Source: Palsa-883 sp963826975
GTDB lineage: Bacteria; Pseudomonadota; Alphaproteobacteria; Acetobacterales; Acetobacteraceae
Direction of reading: 5' to 3'
Assembly: GCA_963826975.1 (NCBI GenBank)
Contig: CAWGZJ010000011.1
Coordinates: forward strand, 62,001 to 126,000
DNA length: 64,000 bases
Part shown: positions 26,341 through 34,686 of the stretch, in pieces
Position numbering within the stretch: position 1 is the first letter of the stretch
Layout of the letters: each line of letters begins with the position of its first letter
Program-made: the position numbers and the translations under genes
The notes under the pieces: generated by a model
What the model was told of the DNA's origin: nothing
What the model saw: the letters and a program-made list of their open reading frames with translations, nothing else
Database searches by the model: none

Positions 26341-26680
26341 CCTTCCGGTACAAACTTGTCGGCAGGGCCTCGGGCCTGAGGAGGTTAGGTGACAAATTGC
26401 GTAGCGAAGGGAAGAAGAAGTTTTTGACGCAAATAACGCAAATAAGTGCAAATGTACGCAAATAGACCCGTTCCGGTCGGGCTTTCCGAGTCAAACTCTG
26501 GTCCCGTCTTGGCTTTATAAATGCCTTCGGCGGAGCGCACCTGGAAATTGCCGGGTTCGCTCGCCGTCCGTGCGACCGCTGGCCTATTTGCGTTAAAAAC
26601 CTTCTTCTTCCCTTCACTACATGATTGCTCACCCACCCCCCCCTCCACGCGCAAGGCCCTACGGATGAGTTTGTACCTGA
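26341..26680. repeat. Nested inverted repeat (ACGCAAATA unit), 340 bp
   Basis: The outer arms 26341-26368 and 26653-26680 share TTCCGGTACAAACTTG / TTCAGGTACAAACTCA and an inner AGGGCCT. The inner arms contain GAAGGGAAGAAGAAG followed by a T-run and ACGCAAATA units on the left (from 26406), and the complement TATTTGCGTT...CTTCTTCTTCCCTTC on the right (ending 26616). It is two concentric inverted repeats with about 140 bases in the centre and no reading frame. Confidence 0.8.
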
Positions 26681-26888
26681 AGGTCGGCGTGCGATTTCTT
26701 CGCGATCTCTCCGCATAACGCTTACAGCGTCCTTTTTGTGCACTCCGTATTGCTTATCGTTGCTTGTATATTTGCTACTGCCGTGGCACGGAAGTATTGA
26801 CCTCTTGCTTCTGCTTTGGGTCCAGTGCGGGACTAGTCCGTGCGTCCGACATTGCAACCCGTCAATACTTCCGTAGTCGGCTGTTGGC

Positions 26889-27130
26889 GGCATCGCGAAG
26901 GAAGAATTTTAGCGCAGATAAAGAAGACGATGCACGCAAAACACGCAGATGGCGCCAGCCTGAATGAGCCTTCGGGGGACGCGATCAGCTGCGCGTTCAC
27001 CGGGCACAATGCGTTTGGCGCCAGCGTACACGACGCGAAATCAAACGCGTAACCTCAGGCCCTGCGAACCACGCCAAATCATCTGCGTGTTTTGCGTGCA
27101 TCGTCTTCTTCATCTGCGTTAAAATTCTTG
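26889..27130. repeat. Inverted repeat with ~50-bp arms (ACGCAGATGA unit)
   Basis: The left arm contains AGAATTTTAGCGCAGATAAA then GAAGACGATGCACGCAAAAC and ACGCAGATG. The right arm is its complement with only a few differences (CATCTGCGTGTTTTGCGTGC, ATCGTCTTCTTCATCTGCGT, TAAAATTCTT). The arms are about 120 bases apart. Long near-identical arms with different central DNA suggest a maintained hairpin. Confidence 0.85.
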
Positions 27131-27405
27131 CTTGCCTTGCGGCGCCACAGGGTTTGCATCGGGGATCGCGAACCGACGCTATTGCCGCTACCCCCAACCG
27201 CGGCGCGGAACGGTTCAATCGGTCGGATCGTCGTGCTGGGTACCAGACCACTTGATTGGCGCCGCAAGATTTGTGTTGGCGGCGGCCCGACTGACGCACT
27301 GCACCGAACACAATCACGCTCCGATGTTAGATATAATACTGGACTTGTTTTCCTATCCATGCTACGCGAGCCGGTTGAACTTTCAACCCCTAGGAGACCG
27401 CGCTC

Positions 27406-28209
27406 GTGTCCACTGCCGACCCCGACCCCACCGCCGCACCGGCCAGGCCGCCCTACGTCATCCCGCCGCAGGACTTGCGTGACATGGTGCTGACGCTGCC
27501 CCGCCCGCCCGCCGATGCGCCCGAAACCGCCTGGCAGGAGGTGGTGCAGGCCGGCCTCGACAGGCTCGACGCGCTCGACCCGCGCGATGCGCTGCAGACG
27601 ATGCTGGCGGTGACGGTGATTGCCACCCAGGCCGGCGCGGTCGACGCCTGCCGGCTGGCGTTCGACCCGGATGCCTCGGCCGTGCAGGCGCTGCGCCAGC
27701 GGGCCAGCGCCGCCGCGCTGCTACGCGTGATGGCGGGGGCGCTGCGGTCGCTGAAGCAGCTTCGGTTGCAGCCGGCGGCGCCGGCGCGCGACTGGGCCGA
27801 CGCGGCGGCGGTGCTGGCGGGGGTTATGCGGGAGGCTCCGGCACGGCCGGCCGAGGCGGCGCGCGGGGGCAAGGCGGCGGTGGAGGAGCCGGGGGAAATC
27901 ATCCGCTGGATCGACGAGATCGACGACGCGGAGATGAACGAGGAGATCGAGCGGTTGCGCCGCGAGGCGGCAGGCGAGCCTGCGTTGCCGGTGAAGCCGG
28001 GGCCGCGGCGGATCTACAAGTACAAAGAGGGTGATTATGCGCGGACCTGGGTGCCCGATGAGCGGGCGGCGCGGAAATACCCGGCGTGGGAGAATATGAC
28101 CAAGCCGGAGCGGCGGGAGTTCTTTGGCTATACATATACCGGGCCGGTGGCGCCGTTGGAGATGCTGACGCCGGCGTCTCGCGCTGCTGCCGCGGCTGGG
28201 GAGGAGTGA
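27406..28209 (+). CDS. Hypothetical protein, unrecognised
   Basis: 267 residues from a GTG at 27406 with AGGAGA 9 bases upstream. The N-terminal ~140 residues are Ala-rich and helical (YVIPPQDLRDMVLTLPRPPA, ALDPRDALQTMLAVTVIATQ). The C-terminal part is charged (IRWIDEIDDAEMNEEIERLR) and ends in a Tyr/Trp-rich segment (RRIYKYKEGDYARTWVPDER, KPERREFFGYTYTGP). No domain recognised. The Leu-Arg and Ala spacing suggests a mainly alpha-helical protein, possibly DNA-associated. It stands alone between the repeat tract and the IS1182-type element. Confidence 0.65.
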   Translation: MSTADPDPTAAPARPPYVIPPQDLRDMVLTLPRPPADAPETAWQEVVQAGLDRLDALDPRDALQTMLAVTVIATQAGAVDACRLAFDPDASAVQALRQRASAAALLRVMAGALRSLKQLRLQPAAPARDWADAAAVLAGVMREAPARPAEAARGGKAAVEEPGEIIRWIDEIDDAEMNEEIERLRREAAGEPALPVKPGPRRIYKYKEGDYARTWVPDERAARKYPAWENMTKPERREFFGYTYTGPVAPLEMLTPASRAAAAAGEE

Positions 28210-28327
28210 GGGGCGGGGGGCGGACCGTCGTCTCGGCTGGGGTTGGGTCCGCCGCGGATGTATGGGGGCCGGGCGTCGGGCCGTTGGCGGCGGTGCCGTG
28301 GTCTGCTGAGGCAGGCAAGGATTCTAG

Positions 28328-29882
28328 GAGCCTGTCCGAGTAACTAATTTTGTGGTGGTTGGCTTTTGCTGAGGCGCTGCCGGGACGCGCGCCGCGCGCG
28401 AGAGCTTGCGCATGGCATGACGGAGAGTGCTGCCGGGCCGTGTCGGCGAGGCCAAGCACATCGCGATCCGGTGGTCTTACACTGCGCTGGCGGCGGCTTG
28501 CCGGTCTGCCGCCAGCGTCGCCGCAAGTTTCAGCAGATTGTGGACGGTGCAGAGCAACGCCCATTCTCCGGTAACGCTCTTGAGGCCCCGTGTCAGGAAC
28601 TGGCGAAAGCCTCTGGCCTGTTTGATTTGGCCGAAGACGGGCTCGACGATCTGCTTGCGCAGCCGGTAGGGGCTGCTGAAGCCGCCTTCGCGCAAGCGCG
28701 CACGCATCGCCTCGACCTTCGCTCCCTTGCTCTTGCCGCCGTCGGCGGCAGCCTCGCCGTGCTTCTGGCGCCCGGTGGCGATGAAGCCGTCGACGTCACG
28801 CGCCTCCAGGGCCGCCAGATTGTCCTCCGAACAATACCCGCTATCGGCCGACAGTTGGGCGGGCTTCTGTCCAGTATTGGCCACAATGGCATCCAGCATC
28901 GGAACCAGTTGCCCGCTGTCGGCCGCATTGTCGGTGAGGCCGTGCGCGACGATCACTTGGGCCTTGCCGTCTACCGCCGCCTGGGCATTGTAACCTTGAA
29001 TGAAGCCGTCGCGACCCTTCATGATCCGGCTCTCGGCATCGGTGAAATTGCGCTGTGCCTTGTCCGCTGGTGTGCCAGGCGGTGTCTTGGGCTTGCGCCC
29101 ACCACGATAGCGCGGCGGTTCCTGGGCTTTCTCTTCCGCCGCGGCCTTGGCTTCGGCTTCCAAGGCCGCTTTGGCGGCGCGGATCTGTTCAAGTCGCTTC
29201 GCCTTGTCGGCCACCCATGCCGGCATCTCGTCGCCGCGACGGTCGCGGCCGTGCTCTTGGTCTTCCTGCCGATCCGCCAACTCGGCGGAGCGCAGCCAGC
29301 TTTCGACCTCACGGGCCAACTCGGGTTCCGCCTTCTTCATCCGCCCATACGACATTGCCTTATGCTTTGACGCATTGGCCTTCAACTTCGTCCCGTCCAA
29401 GGCGACATGACCCAATTCAACCAGTCCAGCCTCCTGGCATAACCGCAGCACTTGCACGAACAGCGCCGACAATGCCGCCAGATGCCGCTTGCGAAAGTCC
29501 GAGATGGTGCGGAAATCCGGTCGGTTCAGCGCCGTCACCGCCATGAAATCCAGCCGTTCCTCACAAGCCTTCGCCAGCTTGCGCGACGAATAAACCCCAC
29601 GGCTGTAGCCATACAGCAGGAGCGCCGTCATCATCGCCGGATCATACGGCGGGTAACCTCGCTCCTCCGTGTAGGTCTCAGTGATCGCCGAGAGGTCCAA
29701 CGCCTCGCGCACCAGATTGCGGATGAAGTGCGCCACATGCCCCGGTGGCACAAATTCCGTCACCGAAACCGGCAATAGCCGTGGTTCGTCAACCAGCCAT
29801 GGGCGAAACTGCTTGCTCATGAACCGAAGTGAATCGTCGCGCCACCGGTTTGTCGACCAAAATCGATTACTCGGACAGGCTC
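28328..29882 (-). mobile_element. IS1182-family insertion sequence, intact, 1555 bp
   Basis: The terminal inverted repeats start GAGCCTGTCCGAGTAA (28328-28343) and end with the exact complement at 29867-29882; similarity continues a further ~9 bases (ATTTTG). The element is flanked by CTAG on both sides (28324-28327 and 29883-29886), a 4-base palindromic target duplication. It has a single full-length transposase gene. The right side abuts a GCCGATGAAC-unit repeat and the left side a GCAAGGATT flank of the kind seen before other palindromic repeats, so the element probably entered such a repeat. Confidence 0.9.
28477..29820 (-). CDS. IS1182 family DDE transposase
   Basis: 447 residues from the ATG at 29820 (MSKQFRPWLVDEPRLLPVSV). 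The N-terminal part (YDPAMMTALLLYGYSRGVYS, FRTISDFRKRHL) is the DUF772-type domain. The first catalytic Asp is in VALDGTKLKANAS, the second in QLSADSGYCSEDN, and Glu in RKQIVEPVFGQIKQARGFRQ. A long charged coiled segment lies between. It is intact, with no frameshift, so the element may be active. Confidence 0.92.
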   Translation of the reverse strand: MSKQFRPWLVDEPRLLPVSVTEFVPPGHVAHFIRNLVREALDLSAITETYTEERGYPPYDPAMMTALLLYGYSRGVYSSRKLAKACEERLDFMAVTALNRPDFRTISDFRKRHLAALSALFVQVLRLCQEAGLVELGHVALDGTKLKANASKHKAMSYGRMKKAEPELAREVESWLRSAELADRQEDQEHGRDRRGDEMPAWVADKAKRLEQIRAAKAALEAEAKAAAEEKAQEPPRYRGGRKPKTPPGTPADKAQRNFTDAESRIMKGRDGFIQGYNAQAAVDGKAQVIVAHGLTDNAADSGQLVPMLDAIVANTGQKPAQLSADSGYCSEDNLAALEARDVDGFIATGRQKHGEAAADGGKSKGAKVEAMRARLREGGFSSPYRLRKQIVEPVFGQIKQARGFRQFLTRGLKSVTGEWALLCTVHNLLKLAATLAADRQAAASAV

Positions 29883-29886
29883 CTAG

Positions 29887-30010
29887 CCGCCGATGAACGC
29901 CGATGAACGCCGATCATCCGAGCGGGCTACGGGCTGGTGCCGGCCCGGTGGCGCCAGGGCATCCGCCGTTTGCGGTATTTGCGGTATTTGCGGTTCCGAT
30001 TCCTGCTGCT
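29887..30010. repeat. Chimeric short-unit repeat beside the IS1182-type element
   Basis: The left part has three GCCGATGAAC-type units directly after the IS (29888-29912). The right part has GGTATTTGCGGTATTTGCGG (from 29971), a TATTTGCGG tandem. The two arms are not complementary to each other, unlike the other palindromes, so this copy looks recombined or truncated. Confidence 0.6.
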
Positions 30011-30165
30011 CGCTATCGGAGCACGGAAGGGCAGAATGGCGCTTCGCGCGGAGCGCCGGCACCGGCGGATTTCCGCGTCGGCCGTGGTGCGGTCCCACAG
30101 GGGCGAGCGGCCGACTTGGGGACTGGCTGCGCCGAGTAGGCGCCGGTTGCAGGGGGCGCAGGTGC

Positions 30166-30924
30166 TTTTCGCGAAATTGCGCAACAACCCTGGCCCCCGC
30201 CGGGCAGGCTTCTCTCGTCGGGTTCGGCACGGGCGAGGGCACGACCCGGCGGAAGGACAGGCACAGGTCGCGGCAGACGTGGTTTTTGCGAAATTGCGCA
30301 ACGACCCTCCCGTCGGGTTCGGCACGGGCGGGGGCACGACCCGGCGGAAGGAGAGGCACAGGTCTCGGCGGACGTGGTTTTGCGAAATTGCGCAACGACC
30401 CTCTCGACGGGTGTGTTTTCGCGAAACGCGCAACAACCCTGCCAGGGTCTGCCAGGGGCTGCGTCCCGACAGTCGGGATGGGTCGCGGTGGCATCGGCAG
30501 GGGCGGCGGGCGGGTTTTCGCGAAACGCGCAACGACCCTGCGAGAGCCTGCCAGGGGCTACACCCCGGCGGTCGGGATGGGTCGCGGTGGCATCGGCGGG
30601 GGCGGATGGCCGGCTCGGGGCTGGCCATGGCGGCGAGGGCGGCGGTGGCGGTGGGCGTGGTTTTCGCCAAAACGCGCAACGACCCCCGGGGCAAGCGACC
30701 GAGGGCATGCCCTCGGGTCAAGCGCCCGAGGGCCGCCCCATGCAACAGTCTGCCTCACTGGGGCCGCCATGGGGCTCTTGTCCCGGCGGACCTGCCGCGC
30801 GGCGCATGGGTGGGCCACAGTGGCGGCATCGGCGGGGGGCAGATGGCCCGGCTCGGTGGCCGGCCATGACGGTGAGGACGGAGATGGCGGCGGACGTGCG
30901 TTTCGCGAAATGCGCAACGACCCT
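30166..30924. repeat. Array of seven ~25-nt direct repeats in a 1-kb non-coding tract
   Basis: Copies at 30166-30191, 30283-30308, 30378-30402, 30416-30440, 30515-30539, 30661-30685 and 30901-30924. The core is TTTCGCGAAA, then (in some) TT, then GCGCAACGACCCT: two adjacent palindromes (TTTCGCGAAA and TTGCGCAA) plus an ACCCT tail. Spacers vary from 13 to 215 bases, and some spacers are themselves related pairs (30219-30282 with 30312-30377; 30448-30514 with 30546-30600). Frames through 29893-31041 are translations of this array and not a gene. Confidence 0.85.
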
Positions 30925-31041
30925 CGGATCAGACGCCCGAGGGCGGCGGCGGGCACGCCTCCGCGACCTTGCACACCGGATGTTAACCCGACCTGCGCCA
31001 CCACGGCGTCCAGCACCAACAGGCAGGCGACCGCGCGCAAG

Positions 31042-32898
31042 ATGGATCTTCCTCACCCCAGTGACGCAGGCGCCGTGGCCACCGGCGCGGACCCTGCAGC
31101 GTCGTTGCAGCTTGAAACCGCTCCGTTCGAGCAGATCATCCAGGCGGTCGACCGGATCGGCGGCAATCGTGGCGATCCAGTGGCGATTGCGCTCTACCGC
31201 GACTGGATCGCCGTGCACACCGGCGGGGCGCACATGCTGCACGGCGCCTGGTTCAACCTGGGCGTTGAACTCAGCCGCGCCGGGGCGGTGGCCGAGGCCC
31301 TGCTGGCGTATCGCAGCGCGCTGGCGTTGAAACCGGATTTTTACCCCGCGGCGATCAATCTGGGCCTGCTGAACGAACAGCTCGGCCGGACCGACGCGGC
31401 GTTGCGGATCTGGGGCCAGGCGATCCAGTCCGACGACGCGCGCACTGCGCTGATCAACCAGCGCGCGCGGCTGCTGGAGCAGGCCGGCCGGCTGGACGAG
31501 GCGGAGCAGGCCCTGCGCACCAGCCTGCTGACCGACCCGGCGCAGCCCGACGCGGTGCAGCACTGGGTGCACCTGCGCCAGAAGATGTGCCAATGGCCGG
31601 TGCTGGCCGAGGTGATCCCCGGGCTGACGCGGCAGGATCTGCTGGACCAGTGCGGGCCGTTGGCGGCGTTGGCGCTGACCGACCAGGTCGCCGTGCAGCA
31701 CGCGATCTGCGCCCGCTGGCTGGCGCGCAAGACTGCGCCGGCGCCCGAGCGGCTGAGCCCGGCGCACGGCTATCGCCACGACCGGATCCGGCTGGGCTAC
31801 CTGTCCTCGGATTTCTGCCGCCACGCCATGAGCTTCCTGATCGCGGAGCTGTTCGAGCGGCACGACCGGCGGCGGTTCGAGCTGTTCGGCTATTGCATCG
31901 GCCGCGACGACGGCAGCGATATCAGGCAACGGGTGATCGGCGCGTTCGACCACCATGTGTCGATCCGGTCGCTGTCCGATGAGGACGCGGCGCGGCGGAT
32001 CAGGGCCGACGAGATTGATATCCTGATCGACCTGAACGGCCTTACCGCCGGGTCGCGGCTGCAGATCCTGCGCTGGCGCCCGGCGCCGCTGCAGGCGACG
32101 TATCTGGGTTTCATTGGCCCGGTTCCGGTGCCCGAGCTGGATTATCTGTTCTGCGACAATATCGTTATCCCGCCGTCGATCGCGGCTGCCTACGCGCCGC
32201 GTCCGCTGTATGTGGCGGCGATCTACCAGGCCAACGACAGCCGGCGCAGCATCGGCGCGGCGACCACGCGGGCCGAGGTCGGGCTGCCGGACGATCGTTT
32301 CGTGTTCTGCTGCTTCTCCAATCATTACAAGATCACCGAGGAGATGTTCGCCGCCTGGATGGCGATCCTCGGCCGGGTCGGCAACGCGGTGCTGTGGCTG
32401 ATCGCCGACAACCAGTGGTCATGTGCCAATCTGCAACTGCGCGCGGTGGCCGCCGGCATCGATCCGGCGCGGCTCATTTTCGCCGGGCGGGTCGATCCGT
32501 CGGCGTATATGTCGAGGCTGGCGCTGGCGGATTTGTTTCTCGACACGTCGCCCTACAATGCCGGAACGATCGCCAGCGATGCCATCCGCATGGGGCTGCC
32601 GCTGCTGACGTTGCTGGGGCAGTCGTTCGCCTCGCGCATGGCGGGGCGGCTGCTTGACGCGATCGGCGCCGGACAGGGCATTGCGCACCGGCTGGCGGAT
32701 TATGTCGAGACCGCGGTGGCGCTGGCCGGCGATGCCCAGGCGCACGCCGCCTACAAGGCGCTGTTCACCGAGGCGCGGTGGGCGGCGACGATCGGCGACA
32801 TCGCGGGCTTCACCGCGGCGTTCGAGGCCTCGCTGATCCGTATCCAGGCCGGGCTTGCATCCGGCGGGGCTTCAGGCGGCGACGCACTCGCCGCCTGA
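31042..32898 (+). CDS. O-linked GlcNAc transferase/SPINDLY-type glycosyltransferase with N-terminal TPR
   Basis: 618 residues from the ATG at 31042. The frame stays open upstream to 29893 through the repeat array, which is not coding. TPR-like repeats cover about residues 60-170 (GVELSRAGAVAEALLAYRSA, LNEQLGRTDAALRIWG). The catalytic OGT domain follows: RIRLGYLSSDFCRHAMSFLI near residue 248, IDILIDLNGLTAGSRLQILR, PAPLQATYLGFIGP, and the UDP-binding LFLDTSPYNAGTIASDAIRM near residue 500. It is predicted to attach a sugar to Ser/Thr of protein. It is convergent with the Sel1 gene, overlapping its 3' end by 27 bases. Confidence 0.9.
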   Translation: MDLPHPSDAGAVATGADPAASLQLETAPFEQIIQAVDRIGGNRGDPVAIALYRDWIAVHTGGAHMLHGAWFNLGVELSRAGAVAEALLAYRSALALKPDFYPAAINLGLLNEQLGRTDAALRIWGQAIQSDDARTALINQRARLLEQAGRLDEAEQALRTSLLTDPAQPDAVQHWVHLRQKMCQWPVLAEVIPGLTRQDLLDQCGPLAALALTDQVAVQHAICARWLARKTAPAPERLSPAHGYRHDRIRLGYLSSDFCRHAMSFLIAELFERHDRRRFELFGYCIGRDDGSDIRQRVIGAFDHHVSIRSLSDEDAARRIRADEIDILIDLNGLTAGSRLQILRWRPAPLQATYLGFIGPVPVPELDYLFCDNIVIPPSIAAAYAPRPLYVAAIYQANDSRRSIGAATTRAEVGLPDDRFVFCCFSNHYKITEEMFAAWMAILGRVGNAVLWLIADNQWSCANLQLRAVAAGIDPARLIFAGRVDPSAYMSRLALADLFLDTSPYNAGTIASDAIRMGLPLLTLLGQSFASRMAGRLLDAIGAGQGIAHRLADYVETAVALAGDAQAHAAYKALFTEARWAATIGDIAGFTAAFEASLIRIQAGLASGGASGGDALAA

Positions 32899-34530
32899 GG
32901 TGGCCATAGCTGGCAGGGGAATATCCGGCGGGGAGACGCCCGGTGGGGGAATGGCCGGTGGGGAAACGCCCGGTGGGCAAATGCCAGTTGGGGAAATGCC
33001 AGATGGGGGCTGCAACACCTCCAGCGCGAACTGCGCGCCCCGGTGGCCCTGGGCGGCGGCGTGGCCGAACATCCGCATCGCGGTTGGCTGGTCGGGCGGT
33101 CCGCCGCGTCCGTTGACCAGCATCTCGGCGGCCGCGACGGTGGCATCGCCGTTGCCGTCGGCCGAGGCGCGCAGGAAGCAGGCGCGTGCGGCGGGCAGGT
33201 CGGTGGCGGCGCCGCGGCCCTCGGCCAGCATCCGGCCATACCAGAAGCGCGCCGCCGGCATGGCATCGATCGCATAGTGAAACCATTGCAGCGCCTCGGC
33301 GTCATCGCGGGCGGTGCCGATGCCGTGGGCGAGGCAGATTGCAAGCTCATAGGCGGCGACTGCATCGCCCGCGGTTGCCGCCACGCGCAGCCAGTGCGCG
33401 GCGGTCACCGGATCGGTGCCGAACCCGCCGCCGCGCAGACTGAGCTGACCGAGAGCCCGTGCCGCGCCGATATGGCCTGCCTCGGCGGCGCGCTGGAACC
33501 AGATGGCGGCCTCGCAGAAGTTGGGCGGCGGGCCGTCCTGGCGGGTGTAGAGATCGCCCACCAGCGCCGCGGCCAGCGGGTCGCCGGCGAGGCCTGCGCG
33601 GCGCAGCCAGGTCTCGCCGTTGTGCGCATCCCGCGCGATCCCGTGTCCGTGCAGCAGGGCCATGCCGTAGCGCAATTGCGCCGACCGATGGCCGAGTTCG
33701 GCGCCGGCGCGATAATGCGCGGCCGCGACGGCGGGCTGATCGGGGGCACCGTCGGCTTGGTCCCCATCGGTTTGGTGACTGCCGGTTTGGTGACCGGCGG
33801 CTTGGTCACTGTCGGGCTGGTCGACGAGCGCGCCGAGGGCGAAGTGCGCGGCGGGCAGGCCGGCGTCGGCCGCGAGCCGCAGCAGCCGGCGCACCTGTGC
33901 GGACCCGCCGTGGGCGGCGTTGTCGCGCAGCAGTGTCAGTGCCCAGCCGAGCTGCCCTTGGGCGAACCCGCTTTCGGCCGAAAGCTGGTAGTAGCGTGCC
34001 GCGCGGGGCAGATCCCGCATCTCGTCCGGGCCGGAGGTCAGTATATAGCCGAGCAACGCCTGCGCCTCGGCCGACCCCTGGGCGGCGGCCTGCTCGCCCC
34101 ATTTCAGCGCCTGGTGGTAGTCCGGCGGCTGCCCGGTGTAGCGCGAGGCGGCGTCGAACAGCCCGGCTTCGGGTCCGTGGCTGATGCCCTGCAATGCGAG
34201 CGAGGCCAGCAAGGCTTGTGCGTCGGCTTGTCCGGCGGTTGCCGCGCGGGTGAGCCAGTGCAGCGCGGCGTCCAGGCAAGAGGGGACGCCGAGGCCCAGC
34301 AGGTAGCAGCGGCCCAGGCGACACTGAGCTTCCGGCAGACCGCTGCCGGCCGCGCGTGCGAAGTGACTGAACGCGCGGTGGTGCTCGCCGTCCGCGGCCA
34401 GGGCGACGGCATAGGACAGCCGCGCGGCGGGGCGGCCCAGCGCGGCGCGCCAGCCCCGATGGAGACGTTGGGCCCATGACACTGTGGCACGTCCGGCGGA
34501 TGGCACTGGGCGATTGTCGGCACACGACAT
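32872..34530 (-). CDS. Sel1-repeat (SLR/TPR-like) protein
   Basis: 552 residues. About eleven Sel1-like repeats of ~36 residues are seen (AQCRLGRCYLLGLGVPSCLD, LRYGMALLHGHGIARD, ELAICLAHGIGTARDDAEA). Residues ~250-275 are a Gln/Asp/Gly-rich insert (HQTGSHQTDGDQADG), and the C-terminus is a proline-rich tandem (GVSPPAIPPPGVSPPDIP). No signal peptide or membrane segment. Such proteins act as protein-binding scaffolds; the partner is unknown. It is convergent with the OGT-type gene. Confidence 0.85.
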   Translation of the reverse strand: MSCADNRPVPSAGRATVSWAQRLHRGWRAALGRPAARLSYAVALAADGEHHRAFSHFARAAGSGLPEAQCRLGRCYLLGLGVPSCLDAALHWLTRAATAGQADAQALLASLALQGISHGPEAGLFDAASRYTGQPPDYHQALKWGEQAAAQGSAEAQALLGYILTSGPDEMRDLPRAARYYQLSAESGFAQGQLGWALTLLRDNAAHGGSAQVRRLLRLAADAGLPAAHFALGALVDQPDSDQAAGHQTGSHQTDGDQADGAPDQPAVAAAHYRAGAELGHRSAQLRYGMALLHGHGIARDAHNGETWLRRAGLAGDPLAAALVGDLYTRQDGPPPNFCEAAIWFQRAAEAGHIGAARALGQLSLRGGGFGTDPVTAAHWLRVAATAGDAVAAYELAICLAHGIGTARDDAEALQWFHYAIDAMPAARFWYGRMLAEGRGAATDLPAARACFLRASADGNGDATVAAAEMLVNGRGGPPDQPTAMRMFGHAAAQGHRGAQFALEVLQPPSGISPTGICPPGVSPPAIPPPGVSPPDIPLPAMATSGGECVAA

Positions 34531-34686
34531 TGCTGGACGGTTAACGGCCGGCGGGACTCGCCATTCGAGGCGACGATCTGTCAGAACGAGAATTCCGTTT
34601 ACGTTCTGTCAACCGGTTCCACGCATGTTGGGGGTGGGCAGAAAAACTTTGCCATTTGCAACCGTTGCTTAAACGGAGCCCACAAA

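Larger units (their letters stand above)
25348..27405. other. Gene-poor repeat-dense tract
   Basis: No convincing gene in 2.06 kb. The stretch holds five palindromic repeat copies of at least four different units and one tandem-repeat tract, each annotated separately. Frames through it are translations of repeats. Composition alternates between GC-rich and AT-rich. Confidence 0.7.

Noticed and set aside
30166..30924. Possible CRISPR array
   Set aside because: Spacers vary from 13 to 215 bases and several are related to each other. There is no constant spacing and no cas gene.
29893..31041. Long upstream extension of the OGT reading frame
   Set aside because: The frame runs through a non-coding repeat array, is Arg/Gly-rich without a domain, and the catalytic gene has its own ATG at 31042.
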